NCBI GenBank assembly: GCA_001414485.1
Contig: LLEY01000086.1
Location: forward strand, 205,054 to 269,053
DNA from: Calycina herbarum
Taxonomy: Eukaryota > Ascomycota > Leotiomycetes > Helotiales > Pezizellaceae
Reading direction: 5' to 3'
DNA length: 64,000 bases
Shown one piece after another: positions 22,950 to 31,978 of this stretch. The translations under genes and the position numbers were made by a program. Below the pieces are notes generated by a model. That model ran no database searches and was not told the origin of the DNA. It saw only the letters and a program-made list of their open reading frames with translations. Each line of letters begins with the position of its first letter. The stretch's first letter is position 1.

Positions 22950-23534
22950 ATGTCCGAACCCGAACCCAAACCCAAACCCAAACCCGAAGAGCTAGAAACT
23001 CTGGAGCCAAAACACGAAGAAGACTCATCCCCCAAACTCGATTCCGAGAATCCCGATCCCGAAAAGGCAAAGGAAATGTCACCAAGTCGAAAAGAAAAAA
23101 TCCTCGCACAAGCTGCAGAATGCATCAAGAAAGGAGAAGAAGCGAATGAAGCAGCGAAACTTGCCCGAGAGCATGCCGAGCGGACGAGTGATCCTAAAGA
23201 GAAACAGAAGGCCTTGGAAGAAGCTGTGAAGGAAGAAAAAATCGCAAAGGGGGCTTTCAAAGCTGCAGGGCGATTACAAAGTGGTGTATGGCAGGGAGGC
23301 GCGGCTGGTGCTGGAATAGGCGCGGGGATCGGAACGGGAGTTGGGACCGTGGTGGGATCCATTGTTGGTGGTGTTACTTCGATTCCTACTACTGGATTGG
23401 GGTTGTTGGTTGGAACAGCGGCGGGGGCAGCACATGGTCCTTGGTTTAAAATCGGGAATGGGGAGGTGAAGGAGGGAAAGGATTGCACAACAGAAGAGAT
23501 AGAAAACGCAGAAGAGGTAGAAGTAAAGGAATAG
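22950..23534 (+). CDS. Hypothetical protein with glycine-zipper membrane segment
   Basis: A single exon of 194 residues from the ATG at 22950. The N-terminus is a PKPKPKPEE repeat followed by an acidic Pro/Glu/Lys-rich region. The middle (about 50-110) is a charged helical segment with many Ala, Glu and Lys (AAECIKKGEEANEAAKLARE), likely a coiled coil. Residues about 118-165 form a glycine-zipper membrane region (GAGIGAGIGTGVGTVVGSIVGG), the type found in pore-forming or membrane-inserting proteins and some outer-membrane lipoproteins. The end is acidic. There is no signal peptide. I do not recognise a family; an organellar or membrane-curving role is only a guess. It ends 52 bp before the convergent stop at 23587. 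Confidence 0.6.
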   Translation: MSEPEPKPKPKPEELETLEPKHEEDSSPKLDSENPDPEKAKEMSPSRKEKILAQAAECIKKGEEANEAAKLAREHAERTSDPKEKQKALEEAVKEEKIAKGAFKAAGRLQSGVWQGGAAGAGIGAGIGTGVGTVVGSIVGGVTSIPTTGLGLLVGTAAGAAHGPWFKIGNGEVKEGKDCTTEEIENAEEVEVKE

Positions 23535-23586
23535 TCGATTCTCAGATCAAAACCTCTCAGATGTGATTTTTTAGAAAAGAACAGAA

Positions 23587-24721
23587 TTAGTTAAGCGCCT
23601 TTATCTCCCTCCTCATCCTCCCCTTTCTTGCCCTATACTTGCTTTCTTCTTTCAAGTAATCGACGACTAGATCGCAAACTATAAAAGGCAAGCAGATCGG
23701 AAAACAACAAAACCCCAAGCAAGCTATAAGTAAGATTCCCTCAGGACCATAATGAACAAATATTCTTTTCCGAGGATATCTGGTGTCCGCGTTGTTATCA
23801 CGGATCCCTTTTCTTCTGACAATATCGCACTTAAAACCTCTGAGTCCCGACACTCTTCCATTCTTAACCAATCCGCCCATTTCATTCCAGCCATTAACCC
23901 ACGGAAGCTCTACAACGAACTTTTCTCGTGGCTGGAAACCTTGAAGAGGTTTCAAAACCCTCATCTCATCCAGGTCATACTTTGAATTTCTGAAAAGTCG
24001 TATTCGCAACTCTCGCAATCCTTTCAAATTTCTCAATACCTCACAACACTCCATCACTCTCTTTTCGTATCTGTGGAGTCGTTCTGAGACAATTCTCAGG
24101 GGTTTGGGCTTGTAGTTTGACTGTTTGACGACGGCGAGAAAATCTAAGATCTGTATGTAGTTCAGATTTCGCAGTGGGACCGTCGTTAGAAATTCTAATG
24201 CGGCATCATGATGCAACTCAAATTCCAACGTGGAATACAACACTTTTATAGCTTCAGAGTACCTAGGAAGGGGTTAGTAGGCTACCCACAACATCAAATC
24301 AACGCAGAAAACACTTACATCCGGCGTCCACTCAGCATCCACTGAATCCCATAAACTCGATAGTTATCCCGGCTCATCGAACCATCCCAAACCCCCCGCA
24401 ATTCGGACAAGTTTCCATTAGCAACCCTCCCCTTAGTAACCCAGACACTCCCCAGCCTTCGAATCTCCTGCAAGGTATATCGTCATGGGGCGATGAACAG
24501 CATGGTATACCTCTGAGAATTGCGTCCTTGTCATTTCCATGTCCCACATCTTTGGTCATCATGATGTGAACCTTGGATCCCCACCCGGAAGATGAGATTA
24601 TGAGATTGTAAATAATGAGACGTATTTCAAAAGGGAGAGTGAAGAATGCACTTTGAAGCTGGTCATGGGGCTCCTTTTTGTCAGACTTGTTGGGTTTGGA
24701 GTGCTTTATATGGGGCGACAT
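23587..24721 (-). pseudogene. DUF7730-like protein, paralogue 1, apparently frameshifted
   Basis: Start ATG at 24721 (MSPHIKHSKPNKSDKKEP). The F-box-like LPFEIRLIIYNLII motif is about 40 residues in. A 56-nt intron (24263-24318, GTAAGTG...CTACTAACC...CTAG) joins GIQWMLSGRRM to YSEAIKVLYSTLEFELHH, and exon 2 continues through LKPLQGFQPREKFVVELPWV to a hydrophobic segment (LLIACLGFCCFPICLPFIVC) and a basic tail ending at 23587. Exon 1 does not stay in one frame: the frame holding the LPFEIRL motif reaches a stop at 24374, while the frame that splices correctly is open only from about 24470. No GT-AG pair reconciles them, so a one-base indel near 24440-24500 is likely. The same intron position is kept in the neighbouring paralogue. 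Function unknown. Confidence 0.65.
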
Positions 24722-25006
24722 TATTGCATGATGTGTGAGTTGTGACAAGCTATGAGGATTCCATTTGTATTTAACATTCTGTTTGTTGGTAGACTGTTGG
24801 TTTTTCTCCCTGCAATGCAAAATGCAGGATTCTGCCTAAGGACTGAAGGAACCCCGACTTCATACTCGGATCTGGAGGGGTGGAATGTCAAGGGAAGGGG
24901 TGTTGTGCCGTGAGCCGACATGTCATTTCTTTTCACTGTAGTCACACTTCTGAAGCCTTTAAGAGTCCTAGATAGATAGAGGAAATCAAATTATGTTTTT
25001 CCATTC

Positions 25007-26217
25007 TTAATCTATTCTAATCTCAGGACAGCCCGCCTCCATCCACTCCCTATTTCGCACTGCTATTTCTCGCTTGACGTCCCTCACTCGCCTCTTCTCC
25101 TTCTCATTCCTAGCTGCTGTTCGGGCATCTTGTACCCCACCAATCACGCATGATCCAACAAAAACGCACAGAATTATAGGGGAACATATGACACCCACTG
25201 TAACACCCACTGTAACCACTATAGATGTGGCCCAAAACGGCATTTTCTTCGCTCTACGTCGACATCTTGTGTAGCCCACTGCACCATGTGGCACTCGTCT
25301 TGGCATCTTTGTCCTCTTGACTGTACATCTCACTCTGTTTCCAGGGGCGGATGTGTTTTCTAAAAATCCATCACCTCCTTGCTTTTCACTTACCCAAGGT
25401 AGTTCGACAATAAAACTTGCTTCTGGTACCTCGATTCTTCTCAATCCTTCTAGAAATTTTGTTTCCAACAAGATCTCGCTCGTGTAGTATAATCGGATTC
25501 TCAAATTCTCCAAGCGATCCAGGCCCTGGATTACTTCACAGCACTGAAGCCATCGCTTCACCTCGTCCCGAGCATCCTTTTCAGATCCCTTTATAAGCGT
25601 CGCGTTCCGGGTGTCTTCTAGAAACTTGTTCATCGGGAATTTTCCTTTCCAAACAATTCCCAGCCCTTTTATATGTTGGAGGGAAGAATTAGGAACCGTG
25701 GTCAAGAAGGGATGAGCTGCTTCCTCCCACAAATCGAATGTGAATGACGAGTACAATATGAGGACGGCTTCCTCATAACTATTTAAACTATCAGCACGCT
25801 GAACGATTTGCTGGAATGTTCAAGAACATACAAACGTTTGCATGGCAAAAAACAGCCAATTCCACTTTTCATCCGTGAAAATCTCCTGTACCTCAGAGTG
25901 TCATTGTCTAAACACGCCATACATCCTAGAGAGACTTCGGAGCCATGATAATACTCTCTATTCTCGGTTGGGTTTCCAAAAATTCCGCCAGTGATGCAGG
26001 CAAAACATGTCAATCCTCTCTTTGGCTGATCCGAATCCTCTCGACCGTGACGTAAAAAGGCAGACGTGATGTGAATTCTGTCCCCTAGTTCCCAGGAGTC
26101 GATGACCAACTGGTATATGATGAAACGAACCTCTAGAGGGAGGTCGAAGAATAGAGATGACGTTTGAGGATCGGTGGAATTGTGCCGGGGCTTGAGTTTT
26201 CTCTTGAATTTGTTCAT
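25007..26217 (-). CDS. DUF7730-like protein, paralogue 2
   Basis: Two exons, 25832 upward to the start and 25007-25778, are joined by a 53-nt intron (25779-25831, GTATGT...TAG) at PCKRF-YEEAVLILYSSF. The likely start is the ATG at 26217 (MNKFKRKLKPRHNS); the frame stays open to 26439. The order is a basic N-terminus, LFFDLPLEVRFIIYQLVID (F-box-like), a cysteine-containing middle (LTCFACITGG and LGCMACLDNDTLRYRRF), then WEEAAHPFLTTVP, a strand-helix region with FIVELPWV, a hydrophobic segment (about 310-335, IVVTVGVTVGVICSPIILCV) and a charged tail. Order and intron position match paralogue 1 at 23587, so the two are tandem duplicates that have diverged strongly. This copy has no frameshift that I can see. 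The function of the family is unknown. Confidence 0.7.
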
Positions 26218-26705
26218 ATTGTTGTTTTTAAGCTTGATGCAACCTGGCGTGAGGAAGTAGGGGAGGTTGAACACTTTGCGTGGGATAAAGGTCTTATCTT
26301 CCAATAGGATGTGGGGCGAGTCGCGTGTGAGTGATCCCTCAGGCAAGGGATTCACCCGGTTGGGCATTATCGCTACTACGCCACGAAGGCACATGGGAGG
26401 ACTCGATCTCGATCTGCAGGACTCAAATTCAGGTGTCAAACTCAGAGAATCCAGAGACTTCGCTCTCAGCCAGTTGATATGTACAGTATTTTTAACTGCA
26501 TTTCTAATCCGAACAGCAAGTTTTATTGCTTTCCTTTCGCTTAACGTGGAGGTGGTTGGAGATTAGAAAACGTCACAAATTTTCAAATTTCCGAGGCTTG
26601 ATAGTCAACTTTTTGCCAAAGAACTGATTGTTCTTCTAGAAAGCTTTCAAAATAAATTTCAAGAAGGTCTGCTTTTCTGCAGCTTCCTTACGACCACTTG
26701 CTTAC
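26218..26705. other. Upstream region of paralogue 2, plus detached tail of a third copy
   Basis: 26218-26440 stays open in frame with paralogue 2 and is probably its leader. Bases 26655-26705, read on the minus strand, would continue the third paralogue (27413-27790) for about 14 codons to a stop if the TIR element between them were removed. Confidence 0.4.
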
Positions 26706-27412
26706 TACGGCATCCCGAATACACCAAAGGCCAAAAACGACTAAATCGCAAATCGTAAATCGTAAATCGTAAATTGTAAGTTAAATTATCTCTCTCTCTT
26801 TTACTATTCTACACCTATAAAGCTAACTACTATACTTTAGAGGGCATTACATAGGTGACTATATACGTAGCTAGCTTTTTAAAAGAGCTTACTATCACAC
26901 CTATTACTATTGTATCCTCACTGTCCCATCTTTACTGTTGTATCGCTTTCTTCTTCTTATTAACAACGAAAAGGAGGAGAAGGGAAGAGAGGAGAGGGGA
27001 GAGGAGAGAGGAGAGAAGAGAAAAGAAGATAGTTAGGGATAAACTCCTCTTACCTACGCTAGGAAAAACGTTCCCCTGAAATATTTACTCGCCTTTTTAC
27101 CTTTTCACTCCCTTACCCCCTTACCCTCTCTTTCACTTATTTCTCTTCTAAAGTTACTACTTCTTATACCTATATAAGAGAGAGAGAAAAGGGGAGAGGG
27201 GAAGAGAGAGGAATAAGAGAGACTTAACTTACTCTCTTTATATTAAGAGAGAGAGTATACGAGAGTAAGAAAGTGATAATTCGCGATTTGCGCGAGCCTT
27301 AGATAATAATAATCAAGTTCTACTCTAGCTATAAATACTTAACTTTTGCGATTTACGATTTACGATTCGCGATTTAGTCGTTTTTGGCCTTTGGTGCGTT
27401 CGGGATGCCGTA
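26706..27412. mobile_element. 707-bp non-autonomous TIR element (MITE-like)
   Basis: The ends are inverted repeats of roughly 65 bp. The left arm starts TACGGCATCCCGAATACACC and continues through AAAGGCCAAAAACGACTAAA to repeated AATCGTAAATCG; the right arm is its near-perfect complement ending GGTGCGTTCGGGATGCCGTA. It is flanked by the direct repeat CTTAC at 26701-26705 and 27413-27417, a likely 5-bp target-site duplication. The inside is a purine/pyrimidine-asymmetric region with GAGAGG and TCTCTC runs and no transposase frame. The element sits in the C-terminal part of a broken DUF7730-like copy. Superfamily not assigned. Confidence 0.82.
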
Positions 27413-27790
27413 CTTACTCTTAATCCTTGCCACATTCTTAAAATAACGAAACACAACTCTAGGTACCGAAAGAAACCCAATGATACAAAATTTGATCCGG
27501 GCCAACTTAGGAAAACGAGGAGGTGAAACAAGGGTTGCATGATGCCGCACCTGCTGGTGCTGTGTACGATTATCACACCAATATTTCCTCTCGATTCGGA
27601 ATCGGATATCCTCAGTAGCAGCTTTCATACCTACCAACTTCGTATCCATATTTTTTTGCGTACAGACATGGCAATTGGACCACAAATTCGTCAGTCTTGA
27701 TTTCGAACCCAAAGAGAGGTGCTAGATATTTGTTTTCCAAGATGTCGAAATTCCTCCCGCTGGCCTTTTTAAATTTTTGAGAAAGAGTAG
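27413..27790 (-). pseudogene. Third DUF7730-like copy, fragment
   Basis: Two minus-strand frames together resemble the C-terminal half of the neighbouring paralogues. The first, about 27610-27780, reads KASGRNFDILENKYLAPLFG and then FEIKTDEFVVQLPCL, aligning with LKPLQGFQPREKFVVELPWV of paralogue 1. The second, about 27413-27660, reads LVGMKAATEDIRFRIERKYW and then a basic hydrophobic stretch ending at KNVARIKSK. They are joined by a one-base shift in a run of seven A (T on the plus strand) near 27650. The frame then runs into the TIR element; deleting the element with one CTTAC copy extends it in frame by KQVVVRKLQKSRPS to a stop. I found no N-terminal F-box-like motif. This is a dead copy. 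Confidence 0.6.
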
Positions 27791-28248
27791 AGGGTTTGAG
27801 AATGGAAGGCGTCGTCTGGGGTGGATGCCATTTTGGGAACGAGTTCCTTGGCTAGCTCTAATATGATTCATGATAATTGAGATATTAGACTGCAGAAGAG
27901 TACGTGGGTAAAGGGGGTATATTTTTTCATGGAGAGGGACTCTGAAAACGTTTAAATAAACACACCTTATTGTGGTGCCTATCTTGCTTACGTACCTGAC
28001 TTCCGAATCAAGATAACCAAAGATTAGGCGGCCATAAGGCAGAAAAACGTGCCCTTTCTATATTTTTGCAACGCATTTTACAGTTCCCGCGGTATTCATA
28101 GAATACTCGTGGCGCATCTCACTTGTCAAAGCTGGAGCTCCAAATAGCCGGGAAATGCCCATAATAATTCCTACTCCCATACGTCTTATCGCAAACGGGA
28201 CCAAAGGAACATGACGAGCAGGAAACACACAATCAACCGGTGGACTAA
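27791..28248. other. Intergenic, no gene seen
   Basis: The gap lies between the third DUF7730-like fragment (-) and the Ras-like pseudogene (+). No frame or repeat of note was found. Confidence 0.4.
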
Positions 28249-29557
28249 TTGCCGTATTTCCGAGAAGGGCAAACTCCCCTGCCGGAGCCTTTATGGCATC
28301 ACATCGCCTTTGTAGGGAAAGGTCCTTCGTTAGGCCACTTCATCATGATGAATCGGGTAGGCAGCAGCCCAGCCCAATTAGTGGCCTATTTCGAGATCCA
28401 AAACTTTGTTAACCCAAAGGCACCTTGGTTCATCGATGACCAAGAGGATATTCTGGCCATGGAAAAACTTTAAGGAAACCCGTGCGCTGAAATTCGCACG
28501 AAATCAGTCACCTTAGGCAAACGACCTTATATCCTCGAAGCCTCATACAGTGAGTTGCGAGTTAAGCTTGAATTTGCCCACTTTTTTTGTAATCCGAGCT
28601 TTTTTTTATCAAGGCTTTCTCCCTCTTTTCTTTAGAAGATAGAAAATAAAAGTACTCTAAAAGAGACGAGGCCTAGCTAGAAAGAAGCGCTATATCTAAT
28701 TATCTCTCTTCTATATAATTTATTAATTTAAAGCAAGTATAATAAAAGTATTCTTAAAATAACCTCTTTTCTTGAAAAAAAAATCCACTACCTCTATAAG
28801 GTTAATAGGCTATACCAAGACCCTATAAAAATCAAGATAGATATAAAATTATCTGTTTTTATCTTATAAAGTTTATAGAGTATAAGGGGAGATATAAGCC
28901 TCTTCTTTCCTATTCTTATAAATAGTATATTATATGTTATTATTAATCAATAGGTAAATGAGTACCTAAAAAGGGGGGAAATCAAGGAATTTTCTTAAAA
29001 AGCTCGGATTATAAAAAAAGTGGGCAAATTCAAGCTTAACTCGCAACTCACTGTACCTCGATGGGGAGCGCGGCCCGCTACATTCGCAACTTTATTTAAC
29101 CAACAATGCTAAAGCGGTGGTTCTCGTGTATTCTGTGACAGACCGCAATTCGTTTGTTTCTATAAGTCAACTGTGGAAAGAGCTTAACCTTCTTACTTAT
29201 AACGAAAATCTCAAATACCACCGTTTGCGAGGGGGTTCATTTGTTACGATGGGGCTGAATACACTTCCCATTTTAATCTTGGGGAATAAAGCGAATTTGG
29301 AAAAGGAAAGAGTGGTGACAGCTGAAGAAGGGAAGGCTTTAGCGAGGAGATTGGGGGTAAAATGGGGTGAGTGTTCATCGACTGAAGGATAGGGAATTGA
29401 AGAACCTGTGAATGAACTTGTGAGAGATATCGACATGTGGGAGGCGGAGGAAAAATGGCAGGAAGCGGAAATAGCAAAGGCGTTCGAGGAAGCTAAGAAA
29501 AAGGCCAACCCGAAGAGAGGATGGAAGAGAGCAAAAGAATTTTGGTGTTTGGAATAA
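28249..29557 (+). pseudogene. Ras-like small GTPase, multiply disrupted
   Basis: Translated pieces follow the small-GTPase order. A degenerate P-loop IAFVGKGPSLGHF lies near 28310 (GKS/T lost). After a frame break come IRTKSVTLGKRPYILEASY at about 28490-28547 and, beyond the inserted TIR element, LDGERGPLHSQLYLTNNAKA followed by VVLVYSVTDRNSF, a G3-to-α2 core typical of Ras. ILGNKANLEKER replaces the NKxD motif with NKAN, and ECSS stands in for the SAK motif. A TAG at 29390-29392 ends the frame, but the next 55 codons stay open with an ordinary Ras-like C-terminal helix (PVNELVRDI) and a charged tail to 29557. P-loop loss, frame break, insertion and nonsense together make this a pseudogene. 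No CaaX-type prenylation box is seen at the end. Confidence 0.75.
28548..29053. mobile_element. 506-bp TIR element with TA target site (Tc1/mariner-type MITE)
   Basis: Inverted repeats of about 60 bp start CAGTGAGTTGCGAGTTAAGC at the left and end with the complementary GCTTAACTCGCAACTCACTG at the right, continuing inward through GAATTTGCCCACTTTTTTT and TAATCCGAGC. The element is bounded by TA at 28546-28547 and 29054-29055. A TA duplication and CAGTG-type ends point to the Tc1/mariner superfamily. The AT-rich core has no transposase frame, so it is non-autonomous. It lies within the Ras-like pseudogene. Confidence 0.9.
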
Positions 29558-29651
29558 CTAATTCTCAATAAAGGCATCTCTGTCTCCTCTCCAAACTCCC
29601 TCTCCCGCCGACTCTGCAATCCGTCTCGGGAACCATATTTCAAATCTCTCA

Positions 29652-30512
29652 TTATTTTGAAATAGATATGGTAGTAGTGTTCAGGGTATCATAACCGAAA
29701 AAAGAAGTGCCCATAATAACTTCAAAAACCTTGCCAGCGTCCCGAAGAGATAAGTCTGGCAGCGCTTCATCAGAAGAAACATTGGGATCGAATGCCCACT
29801 TTGTTCTCGACAATCGTTGAAGCACATATAACGCCAAATTTAATGACTGGGGGGACCCAACCTATTCACAATTTAGTCAACAATCTCAAAATGGGAAGCA
29901 ACAATACCTTCAAGATCCAACTCCAGCAACCGGTTCCCAACTCTCATAATCCCAGGTCTGATCTTTAATGTCGTTCAGATGTTTCGCCACCATCTTCGCA
30001 TCCTCCTCAACGAACATATCCAACGGTTTTTCATCAATACTCTCCAGCTTCGTTTTCTCACCTCCAATCCATTTGAAAAATTGAATCTTCCTCCCTATAG
30101 CAATGGCCACATGCGCCGCTGGGGGTCCTTGTTCCGTAGCCGAATGGGGAAGATTCAACATATAAGGAACTAACTCTTCATTCTCACATTTCCAACTCTC
30201 CGGTGTGTCTGAAGAAGGAGGTTTGCAGACCAGAACAAGGATTTCTTTTTGGACAAATTTTGAGGGGTCATCGGCACCACATAATGCTCTCCGGACGCCG
30301 AATACTTCCGCCGAGGGGATTTGCGATTTTGCTGAATTGGGTATTTTGAAATAAGTCGCGAAGCCTTCGGACATGGGGAAGAAACCGGGAATAATTGAAT
30401 GCCAGAGCCTGAGGACGGGGGCTTGATTTGGGCTGCGGTCAAGGGCTGAAAGCAGAGCTCGGAGTCGGAGGTCGTTGTTCACGTCTATTGTTCTGTGAAT
30501 TGGAGAGGTCAT
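29652..30512 (-). CDS. Hypothetical fungal protein, C-terminal end unresolved
   Basis: The main frame (29910-30512) encodes 200 residues from MTSPIHRTIDVNNDLRLRAL to ...YESWEPVAGVGS. It includes LWHSIIPGFFPMSEGFATYF, a β-rich segment with EILVLVCKPPSSDTPESW, and VAIAIGRKIQFFKWIGGE. A further open segment on the same strand (29652-29855, PQSLNLALYVLQRLSRTK) follows a good AG acceptor (AATAG). Joining them needs a weak donor inside codons of VGS or a frame change, because the stop TGA precedes the best donor (AAG-GTATTG). Either the protein ends at 29910 or it has a second exon, or the stop is a recent mutation. I do not recognise the domain. No signal peptide is seen. Confidence 0.55.
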
Positions 30513-30794
30513 TTTGAGATTTTGTTTATTGTTGATGTTTTCTGGAGGAAAGATATCCTTTTTGGGAGGCTTCTGAATCGGTGACGTAAGGAAACCTGGA
30601 AATCACCTGACATTTTTGCCCAAGAAATGAATCGCAAGAACGCGACTTCCTCCAAAACCACAGAAACACAAGTTAGTAGAAAAGTTAGAATCTAGAATTG
30701 CTAAAACAGCTTTCTAGAAGTCATAGTAGTAGTGTAGCATCACAGAAGAATTATCACAGTTACTTAGTTGATTTCCAACGTTTTTTATGTGACA

Positions 30795-31049
30795 ATGCCT
30801 TCGAGTAACGCTAAGAAGCGCTCTGGTGATGATTTCCCAGCAGCACTCCTCCCACCTAACAAAAAGCGCCCGGAAACCTCCGACGAGGTTGGAATTCTTG
30901 ACGCATTGGCCGAGGAGGAGATCAGAGATAGCGAGGAGTTAGAAAGTAATTTCTGTATGTTTTTATGCCTCAGGCGTCAAAATATTTATTTAAACGTGAC
31001 CTAAGCCTCGGAACACTCCCGGTCAGATGTAGAAGAACTTCAACATTAA
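30795..31049 (+). CDS. Possible small two-exon acidic protein
   Basis: Exon 1 (30795-30954) encodes MPSSNAKKRSGDDFPAALLP and then PNKKRPETSDEVGILDALAE, with an NLS-like basic patch followed by an acidic stretch. A GTATGT donor at 30955 and an AG at 31004-31005 would remove 51 nt and add SSEHSRSDVEELQH, giving 67 residues in one frame. The branch-like CGTGAC sits unusually close to that acceptor, so the splice is uncertain. No family is recognised. Confidence 0.35.
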
Positions 31050-31587
31050 AGACTGGAATAGAGACTTTCTGACCTCAGTATTGCCATAAAATTCGTCATG
31101 CTAATAAGTCTTCATGAACACTTCACGGAATTGAGGAGCCTCATCACATGATCATTCCTCCTCGGCTAAGAAGTTCCCCTTTCTTGTCCTCAAGCTAATA
31201 CACTCCATTGTATTCATTCATGTTAGACATGTTTTCTAGGATTTGTCACGTATTGCTATAGTAATTACTAGGGTTCGCTTTCGTTAAGAACCCCTCATGC
31301 AACCAGTAAGCAACCAAGAAACAATCGTCCTTCAAAAAAAGTTTTTTTTCATTTACAATACTTCCATGCATCCAATCATAAATCATTATTAATTCCCCAC
31401 ACACTTTTCCCACCCTTCTTGTTGGTCTTCACTGCCATATGGCATCCTAACTCCAACCATGCATAACCAACTGCATGTGATTTTTTCCACCAATCACATC
31501 AGGCAAAATAGTACAAATACGCTTCTAATATATCAAAATATCCTACAGAACCACACATTCCAACTCTCAAATAATAAGTTTGTCTTC

Positions 31588-31978
31588 TCATGGTTGTCTT
31601 TTCCATTTCTCCTTCTCCATTTTCTCCGTCCAAGTGAGGTGTTCGTCTCGTGTTTCGGCTTGCCAGTTGGAAAGTTGTGAGGAGACGGTACGGCGATGCT
31701 GGTTTCCAGAGGCGCTATTTGACAGAATAGATTAGTAAACGAAACGTATATACAAGAGATTGAAAATGGGGAATATAGGAAACTGACTTTTGGTATGAAG
31801 ACTGACTGGCAATTGAAGTGTAAGATGAGGTTCGCGAATTGAGAGAACTTTGATCAGCTCGCTGCTCGCTAATAAAACTGTCAGTAAGTCGAGGTACCAA
31901 CAAGAAGCTTGGTGTGGTTTACGTATTGCTACCGCCCCTGTTCAAGAACTCCTTTTTCGGTCCAGCCGTGTTGGACAT
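31588..31978 (-). CDS. Small three-exon hypothetical protein, 90 aa
   Basis: This gene was found by splicing. Exons are 31923-31978, 31788-31877 and 31588-31714. Intron 1 (45 nt) runs from GTAAAC to TTACTGACAG; intron 2 (73 nt) runs from GTCAGT to ATAG with a consensus TACTAAT branch site. The three exons total 273 nt in one frame with a single terminal stop. The product starts MSNTAGPKKEFLNRGG, is Ser/Gln/Asn-rich in the middle (SSLNSRTSSYTSIASQSSYQ) and ends with a helical Trp/Glu/Lys segment (NWQAETRDEHLTWTEKMEKE). There is no signal peptide or membrane segment. I know no family for it. Good splice sites and the preserved frame support a real gene, but with no homologue known the function is open. 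Confidence 0.6.

Noticed and set aside
22883..23488. Minus-strand frame opposite the glycine-zipper gene
   Set aside because: Shadow of a low-complexity GC-rich coding sequence; the plus strand has the better start and protein features.
26940..27240. Purine/pyrimidine tracts as a separate microsatellite
   Set aside because: They are the interior of the 707-bp TIR element and do not need a separate call.
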